The translations under genes were made by a program, and so were the position numbers. From JBEKTW01 sp963727845 (GTDB taxonomy: Bacteria > Bacteroidota > Ignavibacteria > UBA10030 > SZUA-254): 64,000 bases of DNA. The notes beneath the pieces were generated by a model that was not told the origin of the DNA, ran no database searches, and saw only the letters and a list, made by a program, of their open reading frames with translations. Shown here piece after piece: positions 18,067 through 27,632 of the stretch. The stretch covers positions 310,001 to 374,000 of the forward strand of contig CAVSHI010000006.1 in assembly GCA_963727845.1 (NCBI GenBank), written 5' to 3'. Positions within the stretch are counted from its first letter, which is position 1; each line of letters opens with the position of its first letter.

Positions 18067-18074
18067 GTCCGAGA

Positions 18075-19421
18075 TCACTTGCTTTTCTGCATTTTGTGGT
18101 TGTTGTACTGGATGGACTTCTTGGCCAGGCGGAGGTCGCCTGCGCCGCCTGAGATATCCCGGGAATACTCGTCGAGCTGCCTGATTTGTTCGTTCATGGC
18201 GGGGGCGCCCGCGGCGCTGTTCAGCATGGCGGGAGAAGAGATCAGCTTCGCCTTCGCTTCTTGCAGCTGTTTGCAGGCCTCGTCGCTGCGGCCTGCGTCT
18301 AATGCCTGCATCGCACGGTCCACGCTGCGCGTCGAAAGTGCCACGTCAACCTTTGCCTGCGTGTCCCAGTTCCTGCCCTTCTCGAGTTCCGCGACGTTAT
18401 CGGTGTAACGGATATCCACGGAGAACCGGGGATAATTCGCAAGCCACCCGTTCTTCTCGTTGTATTTCAGGATCCCGGTTGCAATCCGGCGCGTCCCGCT
18501 GCCTTCGGGCACGCTCAACTCGACGGTCAGCTCGCGGCGGGCGTTTGCGTAGAGGTCTCCCACCGGAAGAATCCATGAATTTCCGTCGTGAGTCCATTCA
18601 CATCCGACCGCGTCGTTCAACGTCACACCGTCGGCCAGTGTGAGCTCAATGTGCGCATTCTGCGCGACGACGAATGCGATGCCGTTAAGCTCGCGCTCGA
18701 AGATAGAAGCCATCTGGTGCGGGCTCTCGAGGAAGTAATAATTGCCGCCGCCGTGCTCGGCGAGACCAAGCATGAGGTTCTCGTTATAGTCCAACCCGAC
18801 ACCCATGGTGGTCAGGGAAATTGATTTGTCGCGGTACCTCCCGGCGATGCGCCCAAGCTCGCGCGGGTCCGTGATGCCGGTGTTCGCCAGTCCGTCGGAA
18901 AGCAGGATGACCCGGTTGACGTAATCTTCCCTGAAATTTCTTTCGATCTGTTGGAATCCTTCCGCCATCCCTCCGCCCAGGTTTGTCGAGCCGCGGGGGT
19001 AGATTTCCCGGACCAGGCGCTTGATGCATTCCTTGTTGATCACTCTCTGCGCCGGCAAGAGGACATCGATCCTGTCGTCATAAATGACAATCGAGAGGTA
19101 ATCCTCGCTCGACAGGCCGTCGATGAGAGAATTGATGGCTTTTTTAGCGTAGTCGATCTTCCGGGCATCCGCCATGGAACCGCTGCGGTCCAGCACGACG
19201 GCAATATTCATGGGACGGCGGCAAACGGCGGTCATCGGGAAGTTCCGGGCATCGAGAGCAATCTGCAGGTAGACCGTCCCGCCGTTATGGGGAACGCAGC
19301 CCGAATTCAATGTTCCGTCAAGTGTAATGACACCGCCCGGGGGAAACGATAAAGCCTCGCCGGTATCGTTGAAAAGTAGCAGCCACACTGCAACCAGTGC
19401 GTACAGTGGATAGTTTTTCAT
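18075..19421 (-). CDS. Secreted von Willebrand factor A domain protein
   Basis: The start at 19421 (MKNYPLYALVAVWLLLFNDTGEA) gives a signal peptide; an in-frame ATG 48 bases upstream is unlikely. A short VIT-like strand region is followed by a VWA domain from about residue 75 with the metal-ion site DRSGSM (near 81), the conserved Thr region in RGSTNLGGG and the Asp in LSDGLANTG. After it come a beta-sandwich with LPVGDLYANARRELTVEL and a helical C-terminus (about 390-448) with ALDAGRSDEACKQLQEAKAKL. Family members are periplasmic or lipoprotein YfbK/Ca-activated chloride channel-like proteins that bind partners through the metal site. No ligand can be named. Confidence 0.82.
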   Translation of the reverse strand: MKNYPLYALVAVWLLLFNDTGEALSFPPGGVITLDGTLNSGCVPHNGGTVYLQIALDARNFPMTAVCRRPMNIAVVLDRSGSMADARKIDYAKKAINSLIDGLSSEDYLSIVIYDDRIDVLLPAQRVINKECIKRLVREIYPRGSTNLGGGMAEGFQQIERNFREDYVNRVILLSDGLANTGITDPRELGRIAGRYRDKSISLTTMGVGLDYNENLMLGLAEHGGGNYYFLESPHQMASIFERELNGIAFVVAQNAHIELTLADGVTLNDAVGCEWTHDGNSWILPVGDLYANARRELTVELSVPEGSGTRRIATGILKYNEKNGWLANYPRFSVDIRYTDNVAELEKGRNWDTQAKVDVALSTRSVDRAMQALDAGRSDEACKQLQEAKAKLISSPAMLNSAAGAPAMNEQIRQLDEYSRDISGGAGDLRLAKKSIQYNNHKMQKSK

Positions 19422-19469
19422 CGTTGGACCCTTTCGAGTAAGTGAACGAGAGTTATTTACTCCTTTCAC

Positions 19470-20003
19470 TATTTCAAAGGGGGAAATGTTCCCGAGGGGG
19501 GTGTTAGGCGATGGGTGATAGGTAATAGGTGATGGGGTGAAGGGGGGAATCGGAGAAGGGGGGATCGGGTAGTAGGTGATAGGTGATGGGTTATGACGTT
19601 GAGGTGAAGGGGTGAAACGGCGAGATGATCAATGGAGAAATGGATTATGAGTAGTTAGGTAGTTGAATGGTTTTGTAGTTAGGTGGTTGAGATAAGGCAG
19701 AACATTTTTTACTTTTGATTTTTGACTTTCTAATTGTTTGTAGTTGAGATTATGAGAAAAGCGGGAAATGGCGCCGTTGAGATAATGAGATAGACGGGTA
19801 GTGGCGCTGGCGAGATGATGAGAAAGACGGGTGGTGGCAGCGCTGAGATTATGAGATGTGCCATAACGTTTTTTACTTTTTACTTTTGACTTTTTAATTT
19901 TGAATTGAGAGCTAATAGCTAAAGGCCAAGAGCCAATCGCCCAAAGCCGTTAGCCAGTGACAAATGACCAATGGGGAATAGGTCGCGGGTGGTTTGGGCT
20001 GGG
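19470..20003. repeat. Modular AT-rich intergenic repeat region 1
   Basis: This 530-base gap between the VWA gene and obgE has no gene. It consists of degenerate short repeats: GGTGATAGGTGATGGG units (19508-19600), then GTAGTTAGGTAGTTGAAT...GAGATAAGGC...TTTTTGACTTT (19651-19750), GAGATTATGAGA units, and GCCAAGAGCCAATCGCC-like units (19915-19975). The block 19651-19750 is about 95% identical to 58484-58583. Confidence 0.8.
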
Positions 20004-21000
20004 TTAGGGCTTGCTTTTTGCCTTCAGCTTTTTCCACATCTCATCGATCAATTCCTTCAATCCTTCGCCCGACACGGCGGAAATGGGAATCACCGGGACG
20101 GATCTTTTCGGAGAGATTTTCTTGACCGTTTTCCTTAATGCGCTGTCGGCAAGATCCATCTTTGTGACGGCAATGATGTGGGGCCTGTCGAGGAGCTCCT
20201 TCTTGAAGGACTTAAGCTCGTTGACAAGAGTTTTGTACTGACCCATGGGGTCGTCGGCCGTGCACTCAACCAGGAAGACCAGCACCCGCGTCCGCTCAAT
20301 GTGGCGAAGGAACATGATGCCGAGCCCTTTGCCAAGATGCGCGCCTTCGATGAGCCCCGGCATGTCGGCGACAACGAAACTTTTATATTCTCCGAACCGG
20401 ACAATTCCGAGGTTCGGGATGAGCGTTGTGAAGGGATAATCTGCGATCTTCGGTTTCGCGGCAGAGATGACGGAAATCAGCGTGGATTTTCCCGCGTTCG
20501 GGAGACCCACCAGTCCGAACGTCCGCCAGGAGCTTGAGCTCCAGCTGGATGGTTTTCTCTTCACCGGGAAGTCCCTGCTCGGCTTTCCGCGGCGCCTGGT
20601 TCGTGGATGTCGCGAACTCTGCATTGCCGCGGCCTCCTTTTCCTCCTCGTGCGAGAACAACGGAATCCGCATCATTCACCAGGTCGGCAAGCACCTCGTT
20701 GGTTTCTACATCCTTGATGATGGTCCCGCAGGGTACTCTGACAAGAACATCGTAGCCGTTCTTTCCGGTCTTGTTCGCGCCTTTGCCATGTTCTCCGTTC
20801 TGCGCCGTGTACTTCCGCTTGTAGCGAAAATCCATGAGGGTCGTCATCTGCTCATCCGCGCGGAAGGTAACGTCTCCGCCGTCGCCGCCCGTTCCGCCGT
20901 CGGGCCCGCCCTTCGGAATATATTTTTCCCTGCGAAAGCTGACAATGCCGTTGCCGCCTCTGCCCGCTTTCACGACTATGGTAGCCTGGTCAATGAACAT
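20004..21000 (-). CDS. obgE: GTPase ObgE (frameshifted in this sequence)
   Basis: Obg is a ribosome-associated GTPase needed for 50S assembly and stress control, normally essential. The start at 21000 (MFIDQATIVVKAGRGGNGIVSFRREK) opens the glycine-rich Obg fold (to about residue 158). That frame continues wrongly to 20383; the GTPase domain lies in another frame from 20675 to 20004. Joining at ADV / GLVGLPNAGKST (around 20514-20521) restores the family consensus if one surplus base is ignored. G motifs: GLPNAGKST, DMPGLIEGA, TKMD, ISAVSGEG. The joined length of about 331 residues is normal for short Obg proteins without the variable C-terminal domain. The 5' end overlaps the next gene by 11 bases. 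Confidence 0.93.
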
Positions 21001-22126
21001 GTTTATCCGAATAAAATCTCTGTCGAACAACTTCAAGAAATCGCTCGGCTTCGGTCGAGTAGGGGTCGACTGCATACCGGATGTAAATCTCATCGATGTA
21101 GACCGATGCCTGTTTCCATGTGGGCATTCCGTTGAGCGTATCGATCGCCTCAAGAAATGCATTCTCGCTTTGTCTGAATATTTTTTTGACGAAACGCTTT
21201 CTCTCACCCTCATCCATATACGCTTCGATGGAGATGAATTCTTCCGGTTGCGGTTGAGGTTCGATTTGCTGCTCGGGCTGGGGCGGAGCCGCTTCCTGTG
21301 CGGATTCGGGTTGGGCCGGCTGTTCGTCCACCCAGGTTGGCTCGACGCTGAAACCATCGGCGGCCGCGCGGACACTTTCCAGGAGTTCTGCCAGGGCGGG
21401 CCACGTCAGATCTTGTGTGTTCCGTGCTTCCAGCTCCTCGAGCCGGCTCGTGACCATTTTGAGTCCCTTGTCTTCATAATGTTTCACCAGGCTTTTGACG
21501 GGGAGAGCGAAGTCCTCGTTTTTCGCGGGATAGTTTATGAATTCGTACATCGGCTTGAGAAGAAGCGCGAGTTCTTCTCCCGTCTTTCGGCGGATGAATT
21601 CGCCGTCGAGCTTCCACACTGTCCGGGAAAAGTCCCTGTCGGTAAAGGATGTGACATGCTTTTGCCGTATGTAGAGGTAGATCAGATCCTTCAGGTACTC
21701 GAAGGGACCAAAATACCGGAGCATCGGAACGAGCGCGAGGGAGGAGATTTCCTGCCCCTTTGTAAACGCGAAATTTTTGAGAGTCCACTGCGGCCGGACA
21801 AGATAATTGATGATGAGATGAACCGCATCGTCGAGCTGTTGCAGGAATTCCTGCTCTTCGAAGACATACTGCATGATGAGGATGGAATTGATTTGCTTCT
21901 GGAAACTCTGGACCTCGTGATGATCGAATTTGAAGCGGCTGGAAGAGTGATGTTGTTGAAGCTCCTCTTCGAGCAGGGACTGGACGTACGTGCGGAAGTA
22001 CGTTTTGAGCGGGTGGGGGATGTCTGCGGCCAGGAAATCCTTCACTGCGATGCCGGGAGAATTGCCGATCGTGCGCTGTTTCGCTGTTGCGACAATCTGC
22101 TCTGTTTCATGTTCGAAGAGAGTCAT
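20990..22126 (-). CDS. Conserved helical protein of unknown function (378 aa)
   Basis: No domain is recognised. It starts MTLFEHETEQIVATAKQRTIG, has no signal peptide or membrane helix and looks mostly helical. Residues 1-250 form a globular part with several aromatic-rich helices. Residues about 265-295 are a Pro/Gln/Glu-rich linker (PAQPESAQEAAPPQPEQQ). A small helical C-terminal part (YMDEGERKRFVKKIFRQ, then WKQASVYIDEIYIRYAV) closes the protein. Its start overlaps the TPR gene stop by four bases (ATGA), and its end overlaps obgE by 11, so the three genes TPR - unknown - obgE form one tight operon. The linker and operon hint at a cytoplasmic adaptor role, but that is inference. Confidence 0.8.
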   Translation of the reverse strand: MTLFEHETEQIVATAKQRTIGNSPGIAVKDFLAADIPHPLKTYFRTYVQSLLEEELQQHHSSSRFKFDHHEVQSFQKQINSILIMQYVFEEQEFLQQLDDAVHLIINYLVRPQWTLKNFAFTKGQEISSLALVPMLRYFGPFEYLKDLIYLYIRQKHVTSFTDRDFSRTVWKLDGEFIRRKTGEELALLLKPMYEFINYPAKNEDFALPVKSLVKHYEDKGLKMVTSRLEELEARNTQDLTWPALAELLESVRAAADGFSVEPTWVDEQPAQPESAQEAAPPQPEQQIEPQPQPEEFISIEAYMDEGERKRFVKKIFRQSENAFLEAIDTLNGMPTWKQASVYIDEIYIRYAVDPYSTEAERFLEVVRQRFYSDKHVH

Positions 22127-25100
22127 TTCGAATCCTTTTTGATGATGGATTTCACACGGTCGATTTCCTTCCTGGCCGCCGCTTTGAACGTCGCGTCGAT
22201 GCCCGAGCGGTCCACGATCTGCTGGTACATGCCGATCGCCTCGTCGAACTTCGACATCTTTTCGTACGCCTGGCCCGCCATGTACAACGACGTTGCCGTC
22301 CAGTTCACCTTGCCCTGGCGCGAGACGAGATAGGGGACTTTCAGGAATTCCAGGATCGCCTGCTGGTAATCCCCTTTATAGAAATACGCTTCGCCGATGT
22401 CGTAATGCAGCTCGGCTTCCATAAGACCGGCGGATTCATTCAGCAGATTCTGGAAATGCGATACCGCCTGGTCGAAGTAACCGAGTTTGGTGTACACGGT
22501 TCCGATTTTGATTTTCTTATCGATGATGGTTTCATCGTATGGGTACCGCTCGATGAATTCGCGCGTCAGCTTGAGCGCAGCGTCGTACAGCTTCGTCGAT
22601 TCGTATGCCTCGATGAGATTATTCATCGCGAAGGGGAGAATGTCTCCCGCCTTGTCGGACTGGTCGAGAATCTGCTGATAAAAACGGATCGCTTCGTCGT
22701 AGTGCTCGGCATTGTACTGAATATTTCCGAGCGAGAGCAGAATGTGGGGGATGACATCCGAGTTCGGAGAATTCTTGAGAATATCGTTGTACGTCTTCGT
22801 AGCGTCTTCGACCTTGTTTGAAACCTCGAGGATTTTCCCGACGTAATACTGAGCCCACGGGGCGAAGGCAGTGCCGTCGTAGTCGTCGACAACTTTCCCG
22901 AACGCTTTCGACGCTTTCACGTATTCCTCTTTCCGGTAGAGGATCATCGCCTTCTCATATTCGAACTCCGCGCGGGAAGCTTTCACGATGCCGAAGGATT
23001 TCTCGAAGTCCGCGATCAGCTTTTGGGCCTCGGAGAGCTTGTCCATACGCAGCGTCGCGACAATGATTCGTGACCGAAATTGCTGCTTCCTGGCGGCGCT
23101 CGTGTCCGCCCGCGCCAGTTGCTCGTATTGCTTTGCCGCTTCCTGATATTCTCCGTTCTCGAACAGCAAATCGGCGATTTCCTGCGAAGCGGAGCCCGCC
23201 GAGCCGAGGGCTGCCGCCTGTTTGAAGTAATACGTTGCCTCGTCCGTCCGACCCTGGTTGCGGGCGAGGATGCCCAGAGCATAATAGACTTCCCCCGCGT
23301 TCTTGCTCATACGGTTATTGAGCAGGTACTCACCATACAACGACATCGCCTTCTGACCATTTCCTTTTCGCTCGTACGCCATCGCGAGCTGAAGGGTGAT
23401 GTCCCATGGATGCGGAGCGTCGAAGGGCGATATCTCCAGTTGTTGTAGGTGCGATTCGAGCTCAGTTATTGCCTGCTCATACTGACCACCGGCAAAATAC
23501 TCCTTTGCCAGTATCGTGCGTGTTTGCTCCGCTTCATGCGTATATGGGAAATCGCCGATGAGCTTTTTGTACGCGGAGATAGCTTCCCCGAAATTATGCA
23601 CCTGGATGTAGAGCCCCGCGAGCCGTTCGAGAATGGCGGCGCTGAAAAAACCGTTGGGCGCGTTTGTTATGCCGCGCTGCCAGTACATGACCGCGCTGTC
23701 CGGCTTGTTGTGTCCGGCGTACCATGATCCGAGAGCGAGAAATCCTTGCTGGGCGACGGACGAGTTTCTGAATTCCTGTTCGAGCTGAGTGAAGTATTGG
23801 ACGGCGTCGGTCGACAGACCCGCCGCGAGGCTCCCTGTGCCGATGGTCAACAGCACATCCTCCCGGAATTCGGGCCGCAGGTGGGACGCGAGAAGTTCCC
23901 TTGCCTGTCCAAGAATTTCTCCGGGAGATTTCTTCCTGGCTCTCAGCTGAAAATTGTAGTATGCCGCGTCTCCGCTCGATTTGTCCGCAGGATACTGTTT
24001 GAGGAACGCGCCATAGTAGATAATTGCCTGTTCTGCGACCGTCGAATCGATTTCGCTCCATAAATGATAAGCGCGTGCGCGGAGAAAATTTGCTTCTGTG
24101 AATTTTTCTTCATCGAGTCCGTTCTCGATGGCGAAGGTGAATTGCTGCGCGGCCGACGGATAGTCCTCAAGGTCGTAGAGATACACCTGGCCGAGCTGGA
24201 ACGCGACATTCGCTTTTGCTTTCTGTACCAGCATGTCACCGACAAGCCGGGCCAGCTTTTCCATGCCCGCATCGCGGTTCATGATGCGGTGATTCCGGAG
24301 GAATTCTATCCTCTTTTGCAGGTCTTCATTCCCTGCAAGTGAGGGGTAGCGGACAAGGACGTCGCTGTAGGATTGAGCCGCTTCATCAAAAATGTCCAGC
24401 TTCTCGTAGCAGCGGCCGACCTCCACCAGGGCGTCGGCGGCGTACGGTGATTGAGCGTATTTATCCACAATACGGTTGAAGACGTCGATTGCTTTCCTGT
24501 AGTTGTTGATGCGCTGTTCGTAGAGGGAGCCGAGGGCGTAAGCCACGAGGGGAGTGAAGGGGTTGTCCGGATACCGGTCGATGTACGCCTGGTACGTCTT
24601 TGCGGCCTCGTCGAAATGTCCGGCCGCCACGGCAGATTCTGCCGACCGGACGATGGCCTTGCCTCGCAGACCATCCGACGGCAACGAAAGTATCTTTTTG
24701 AAATACTGCCCGGCGCCGTTATAGTCTTTTTGTTGGAATGCCGTATTGCCTGCTTCGAACAGTGTGCGCTCGTAGACTGCGGAATTCGGGAGAGACTTGA
24801 TGATCTGCTCGTAGCAGGTTCTTGCCGAATCGTAGTTCTCCTCCTTCGCGTAGGTGAGACCGAGCTGGTAGAGCGCCTGTGCTCTGAGCGAATCGGCAGG
24901 ATTTGAGGCGAGCGCCTCCTGGAATTGGCGGAGAGCATCGGCGGTTTTCCCGATGCTTCCGAGAATTCCCCCGAGAGCGATGGAGGAGCGGGATGCTCCT
25001 GCTGTGCCTTGATACTGTGCGGTAACGGTGCGGAATATGTTTTCCGCCTCATCGAACAAGCTGGCAGACATTTTCAGTGTGCCGATGAGATACAGCGCCG

Positions 25101-25749
25101 CTGCACGCACTTCTGCCGGTGCGTTGCTTTCGCTCACTCGCTGCGCTTCCTGTTGTGCCTGGTCCGTCTGACCATCTTCGGCCTTGAATTCCGCAAGGAT
25201 CAGGCGGGCGGAAGGAGAGCTCTGACTCGATGGATAATCCGAAACGATGGAGCGATAGATTCGTGTTGCGTTCTCCCGTTCGCCGAGACGGAGATAGATT
25301 TGCGCCGCGCTGAGGAGGGCGTCCGGCGCCAGCGGGCTCCCGGGGTGGAAGACTTTCACGCGCTCGTACGCCGATGCGGCTTCACGGTCATTCTTCAGCG
25401 CGAGGAACGCTTCCGCGACCTTTATCCATGCGTCGGCTGATTTCGGGTGGTCGACGTAGGCAAGGGCGAAGTTCTGGAATGTCATCCGGGCGTCCTCGAA
25501 GCGACTGAGTTTCATCTGCGTGAGTCCGAGGTAGAACCTGGCTTCGATGCCGTTTGCCGTGGACGGATACGCGGAGACAAAATTCTTGAACTGCTCTGCG
25601 GCGAGGTCGTACATGCCGTCGTTGTAAAGATTGACGGCGAGCTTGAAATCCGAATTCTCTTTTTCCTGTGAGTAAGCGGTGAGGCAGCAGGCTGAAAGCA
25701 GAAGGCAGAGAATTACGGCAATGCAACGATGGGTAAATTTACATCTCAA
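22123..25749 (-). CDS. Large secreted tetratricopeptide repeat protein (1208 aa)
   Basis: Signal peptide MRCKFTHRCIAVILCLLLSACCLTAYSQ, with two cysteines near the cleavage zone, so lipidation is possible. The rest is an almost unbroken array of TPR-like helical pairs, with about 25-30 units recognisable by phrases such as YDLAAEQFKNFVSAYP, YNGAGQYFKKIL, YRKAIDVFNRIVDKY, YDEAIRFYQQIL and FDEAIGMYQQIVDRS. Such arrays resemble BamD/YbgF or CpoB-type periplasmic scaffolds and the long TPR proteins found near gliding or outer-membrane machinery in Bacteroidota. Expected role: periplasmic or outer-membrane scaffold for a multi-protein complex. It overlaps the following gene by four bases. A possible promoter is at 25834-25862. 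Confidence 0.9.
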   Translation of the reverse strand: MRCKFTHRCIAVILCLLLSACCLTAYSQEKENSDFKLAVNLYNDGMYDLAAEQFKNFVSAYPSTANGIEARFYLGLTQMKLSRFEDARMTFQNFALAYVDHPKSADAWIKVAEAFLALKNDREAASAYERVKVFHPGSPLAPDALLSAAQIYLRLGERENATRIYRSIVSDYPSSQSSPSARLILAEFKAEDGQTDQAQQEAQRVSESNAPAEVRAAALYLIGTLKMSASLFDEAENIFRTVTAQYQGTAGASRSSIALGGILGSIGKTADALRQFQEALASNPADSLRAQALYQLGLTYAKEENYDSARTCYEQIIKSLPNSAVYERTLFEAGNTAFQQKDYNGAGQYFKKILSLPSDGLRGKAIVRSAESAVAAGHFDEAAKTYQAYIDRYPDNPFTPLVAYALGSLYEQRINNYRKAIDVFNRIVDKYAQSPYAADALVEVGRCYEKLDIFDEAAQSYSDVLVRYPSLAGNEDLQKRIEFLRNHRIMNRDAGMEKLARLVGDMLVQKAKANVAFQLGQVYLYDLEDYPSAAQQFTFAIENGLDEEKFTEANFLRARAYHLWSEIDSTVAEQAIIYYGAFLKQYPADKSSGDAAYYNFQLRARKKSPGEILGQARELLASHLRPEFREDVLLTIGTGSLAAGLSTDAVQYFTQLEQEFRNSSVAQQGFLALGSWYAGHNKPDSAVMYWQRGITNAPNGFFSAAILERLAGLYIQVHNFGEAISAYKKLIGDFPYTHEAEQTRTILAKEYFAGGQYEQAITELESHLQQLEISPFDAPHPWDITLQLAMAYERKGNGQKAMSLYGEYLLNNRMSKNAGEVYYALGILARNQGRTDEATYYFKQAAALGSAGSASQEIADLLFENGEYQEAAKQYEQLARADTSAARKQQFRSRIIVATLRMDKLSEAQKLIADFEKSFGIVKASRAEFEYEKAMILYRKEEYVKASKAFGKVVDDYDGTAFAPWAQYYVGKILEVSNKVEDATKTYNDILKNSPNSDVIPHILLSLGNIQYNAEHYDEAIRFYQQILDQSDKAGDILPFAMNNLIEAYESTKLYDAALKLTREFIERYPYDETIIDKKIKIGTVYTKLGYFDQAVSHFQNLLNESAGLMEAELHYDIGEAYFYKGDYQQAILEFLKVPYLVSRQGKVNWTATSLYMAGQAYEKMSKFDEAIGMYQQIVDRSGIDATFKAAARKEIDRVKSIIKKDSK

Positions 25750-25833
25750 AACTCTAATCTCCAGTCCAGAATGTAGGATTCGCTCTCCATGTCCACCGAC
25801 AGGAGGAGCTGTTCACAACCCAAAATCACTCAA

Positions 25834-25862
25834 AAGATAGGGTTTATTTGGGAGTTGTGCAA
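25834..25862 (-). promoter_or_regulatory. Candidate promoter of the TPR-obgE operon
   Basis: On the minus strand TTGCAC (25862-25857) and TATCTT (25839-25834) are separated by 17 bases, 85 bases upstream of the TPR start codon. The match to the sigma-70 consensus is fair, not strong. Confidence 0.4.
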
Positions 25863-25922
25863 ACATGCGCGATTGTGGGGTCGAATTGTCAATTACCGCA
25901 TGCAGTACCATAATTGGTCATG

Positions 25923-25983
25923 CCCTATTGGGATAGGGTTCGTGGTTTGGGATGTGAGCACGCATAACCATAAATGGTTATGC
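25923..25983. repeat. Two short perfect palindromes upstream of the TPR gene
   Basis: CCCTAT-tggg-ATAGGG (25923-25938) and GCATAACCAT-aa-ATGGTTATGC (25962-25983). Either could be a hairpin or an operator-like site. They are the only clear structure between 25863 and 26089. Confidence 0.6.
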
Positions 25984-26089
25984 TGAATCGAAAAAAGGGA
26001 GATGAATCTCCCTGCGGGAATCACAGACCGCGCGATCTGCAATAGACGACATGAATGGCAAACGGCATTAAACCTCGGTGCAGCCTTTT

Positions 26090-26247
26090 CGTCACCCTGA
26101 GCGATCCTGAGCGACCCCGAGCGGAGCGAGGGGGAGTCGAAGGAGAGTCGAAGGGTGTTCGGAGCGGCAGAGTCAACATTTGCAGGCAACGAACACACTT
26201 CGACTTCGTCCCGCTCGAAAGCAAGTGGGACTTCGCTCAGTGTGACG
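26090..26247. repeat. 158-bp palindromic repeat element, copy 1
   Basis: It begins CGTCACCCTGAGCGATCCTG and ends in the near-complement CTTCGCTCAGTGTGACG, giving 15-base imperfect inverted ends. Internal GTCGAAGG and GAGCGAGGGGGAGTCG motifs recur. The reverse complement at 61876-62032 is about 85-90% identical. No coding content. Confidence 0.8.
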
Positions 26248-26320
26248 GGGAAGGAAGTCGTGCACGAAAAGATAAGGTTCGGGGTTCGAGTTTCGAGGAT
26301 GGAGAAGACAGCTCTCCGCC

Positions 26321-26507
26321 GTCTGAACCGCGATTCGCTTGATTCACATGATTGCCTCGATTGTTCTAATCATGGTAATCCTAAAATCCTACGAATCATG
26401 GTTCAGACACTCCTCTGCTGTCTGAACCGCGATTCGCTTGATTCACATGATTACCTCGATTGTTCTAATCATGGTAATCCTAAAATCCTACGAATCGTGG
26501 TTCAGAC
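26321..26507. repeat. Tandem pair of 88-bp palindromic elements
   Basis: Two nearly identical units (26321-26408 and 26420-26507) lie 99 bases apart start to start. Each begins GTCTGAACCGCGATTCG and ends in the near-complement CGAATCATGGTTCAGAC, so each can fold on itself. The inner sequence AATCATGGTAATCCTAAAA is identical in both. The whole gap 25750-26566 contains repeats only. Confidence 0.85.
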
Positions 26508-26566
26508 CGCCCCCGCCTACGCGACGTTTCCGCGGACAGAAGCTCAGGTTAACGATCAGGCTCAGT

Positions 26567-27632
26567 TCAAAATTTTACACCGGCCTCGTTATACACAGCC
26601 ACGCCATTCGGTGTGCCGATCCAAAGATTGCCCCGAATATCGCGCGCGAGCGCCGTGACCGTGTCGCTTGGCAGTTGCGGAGTGTTTTCACGATTGAATT
26701 TCGTCCACGATGTGTCGCTCAGTCTCACCATGCCGGCATTCGTCCCGAACCATCGTGTCGACACGTAATCTGTCGCTGCCGCATTAGCGATCCCGAATGG
26801 CACGATGCCCCCTGTATTCGCGGAGAAATACTGCCGCCATACGTACGTCTTCGGAACAAAACTCAAGATCCCGTCCCACGTGGCAAACCATGTGGTGTTC
26901 ACGTCGAATGCGATTGCGGTGACCGGATAATTCACTGAACCGGGGAAAATTATCGGCAGCTGCCAATCGCCGTCACCATTGATATAGGTGACACCGTTGT
27001 ACTGCGTTCCGAACCAGATGGAAAAATCAATGGGGTTGTAAGCCACACACCTTACCATATCTGAAGGGAGCGTGCTGTTCGACGAAGTGAACGTTGCCCA
27101 CACACCCGTTTCGTTTGTCATCGGTATGAACCGGCCGACGCCGGCCAGGGAGGAGCACCAGATCCACCCAAGTTTCTGGTCGGCAGTAATCGAAAGCACA
27201 TTGTCGGAAGGGATGCCGTCTGCGGTTGTAAATCGCCTCCATACGGTTGTTACGGCTCTTCGATTATACCGGGAAAGACCTCCTCCCGCCAGCCCGAACC
27301 AGAGACTCTGGTCGGATCCCAGTGCGATCGATGTAACTACACTTATTGTAAGAGGACCATAGGTGGTATACACCGTGAAGGAGAGAGGATCAAACAAACA
27401 ATTCCAAGAACCATAGCTGAAAGAATACGCTCCGCTGTCAGTTGCGATCCACACGACACCCACGGCGTCCGTCAGGATTGCATTGACGTTGTTATTCAAG
27501 AGTCCGCTGTTGGAACTGTTGAAGGAAATCCACTGTGGTCCGGCTTTTGGGGCCCGGATTGGTCTCGCGGCATGCCTGAAATCCAAGGGAAATCAGGATC
27601 ATCAATGTTGCGGCAATAATCAATACCCTCAT
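26567..27632 (-). CDS. Beta-propeller lipoprotein (sensor-type propeller), frameshifted
   Basis: The start at 27632 gives MRVLIIAATLMILISLGFQAC, a lipoprotein signal peptide with lipobox FQAC. That frame continues to 27492, but the propeller is in another frame from about 27550 to 26567. Ignoring one surplus base in the TTTT-GGGG run at 27545-27552 joins CRETNPGPK to AGPQWISFNSSNSGL. The rest consists of repeated blades with VWIATDSGAY, LWFGLAGGGLSRY, IWFGTQYNGV, WFGTNAGMVRL and LWIGTPNGVAVYN, the pattern of two-component-regulator propeller domains. No kinase part follows, so it is a lone surface or periplasmic propeller of about 355 residues. The frame switch has the same sense as the other frameshifts in the window. 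Confidence 0.82.

Noticed and set aside
17779..18078. Minus-strand frame across the MITE (contains NPLAGCGKTTLQ)
   Set aside because: It is the translation of the MITE inverted ends; the GCGKTT match to a P-loop is accidental.
26321..26507. Possible short CRISPR array
   Set aside because: Only two units of 88 bases, each palindromic over its whole length, separated by 11 bases; no spacer-repeat rhythm and no cas genes.
26567..26938. Plus-strand frames across the repeat cluster and propeller gene
   Set aside because: They are antisense shadows of the minus-strand propeller gene and of the palindromic repeats.
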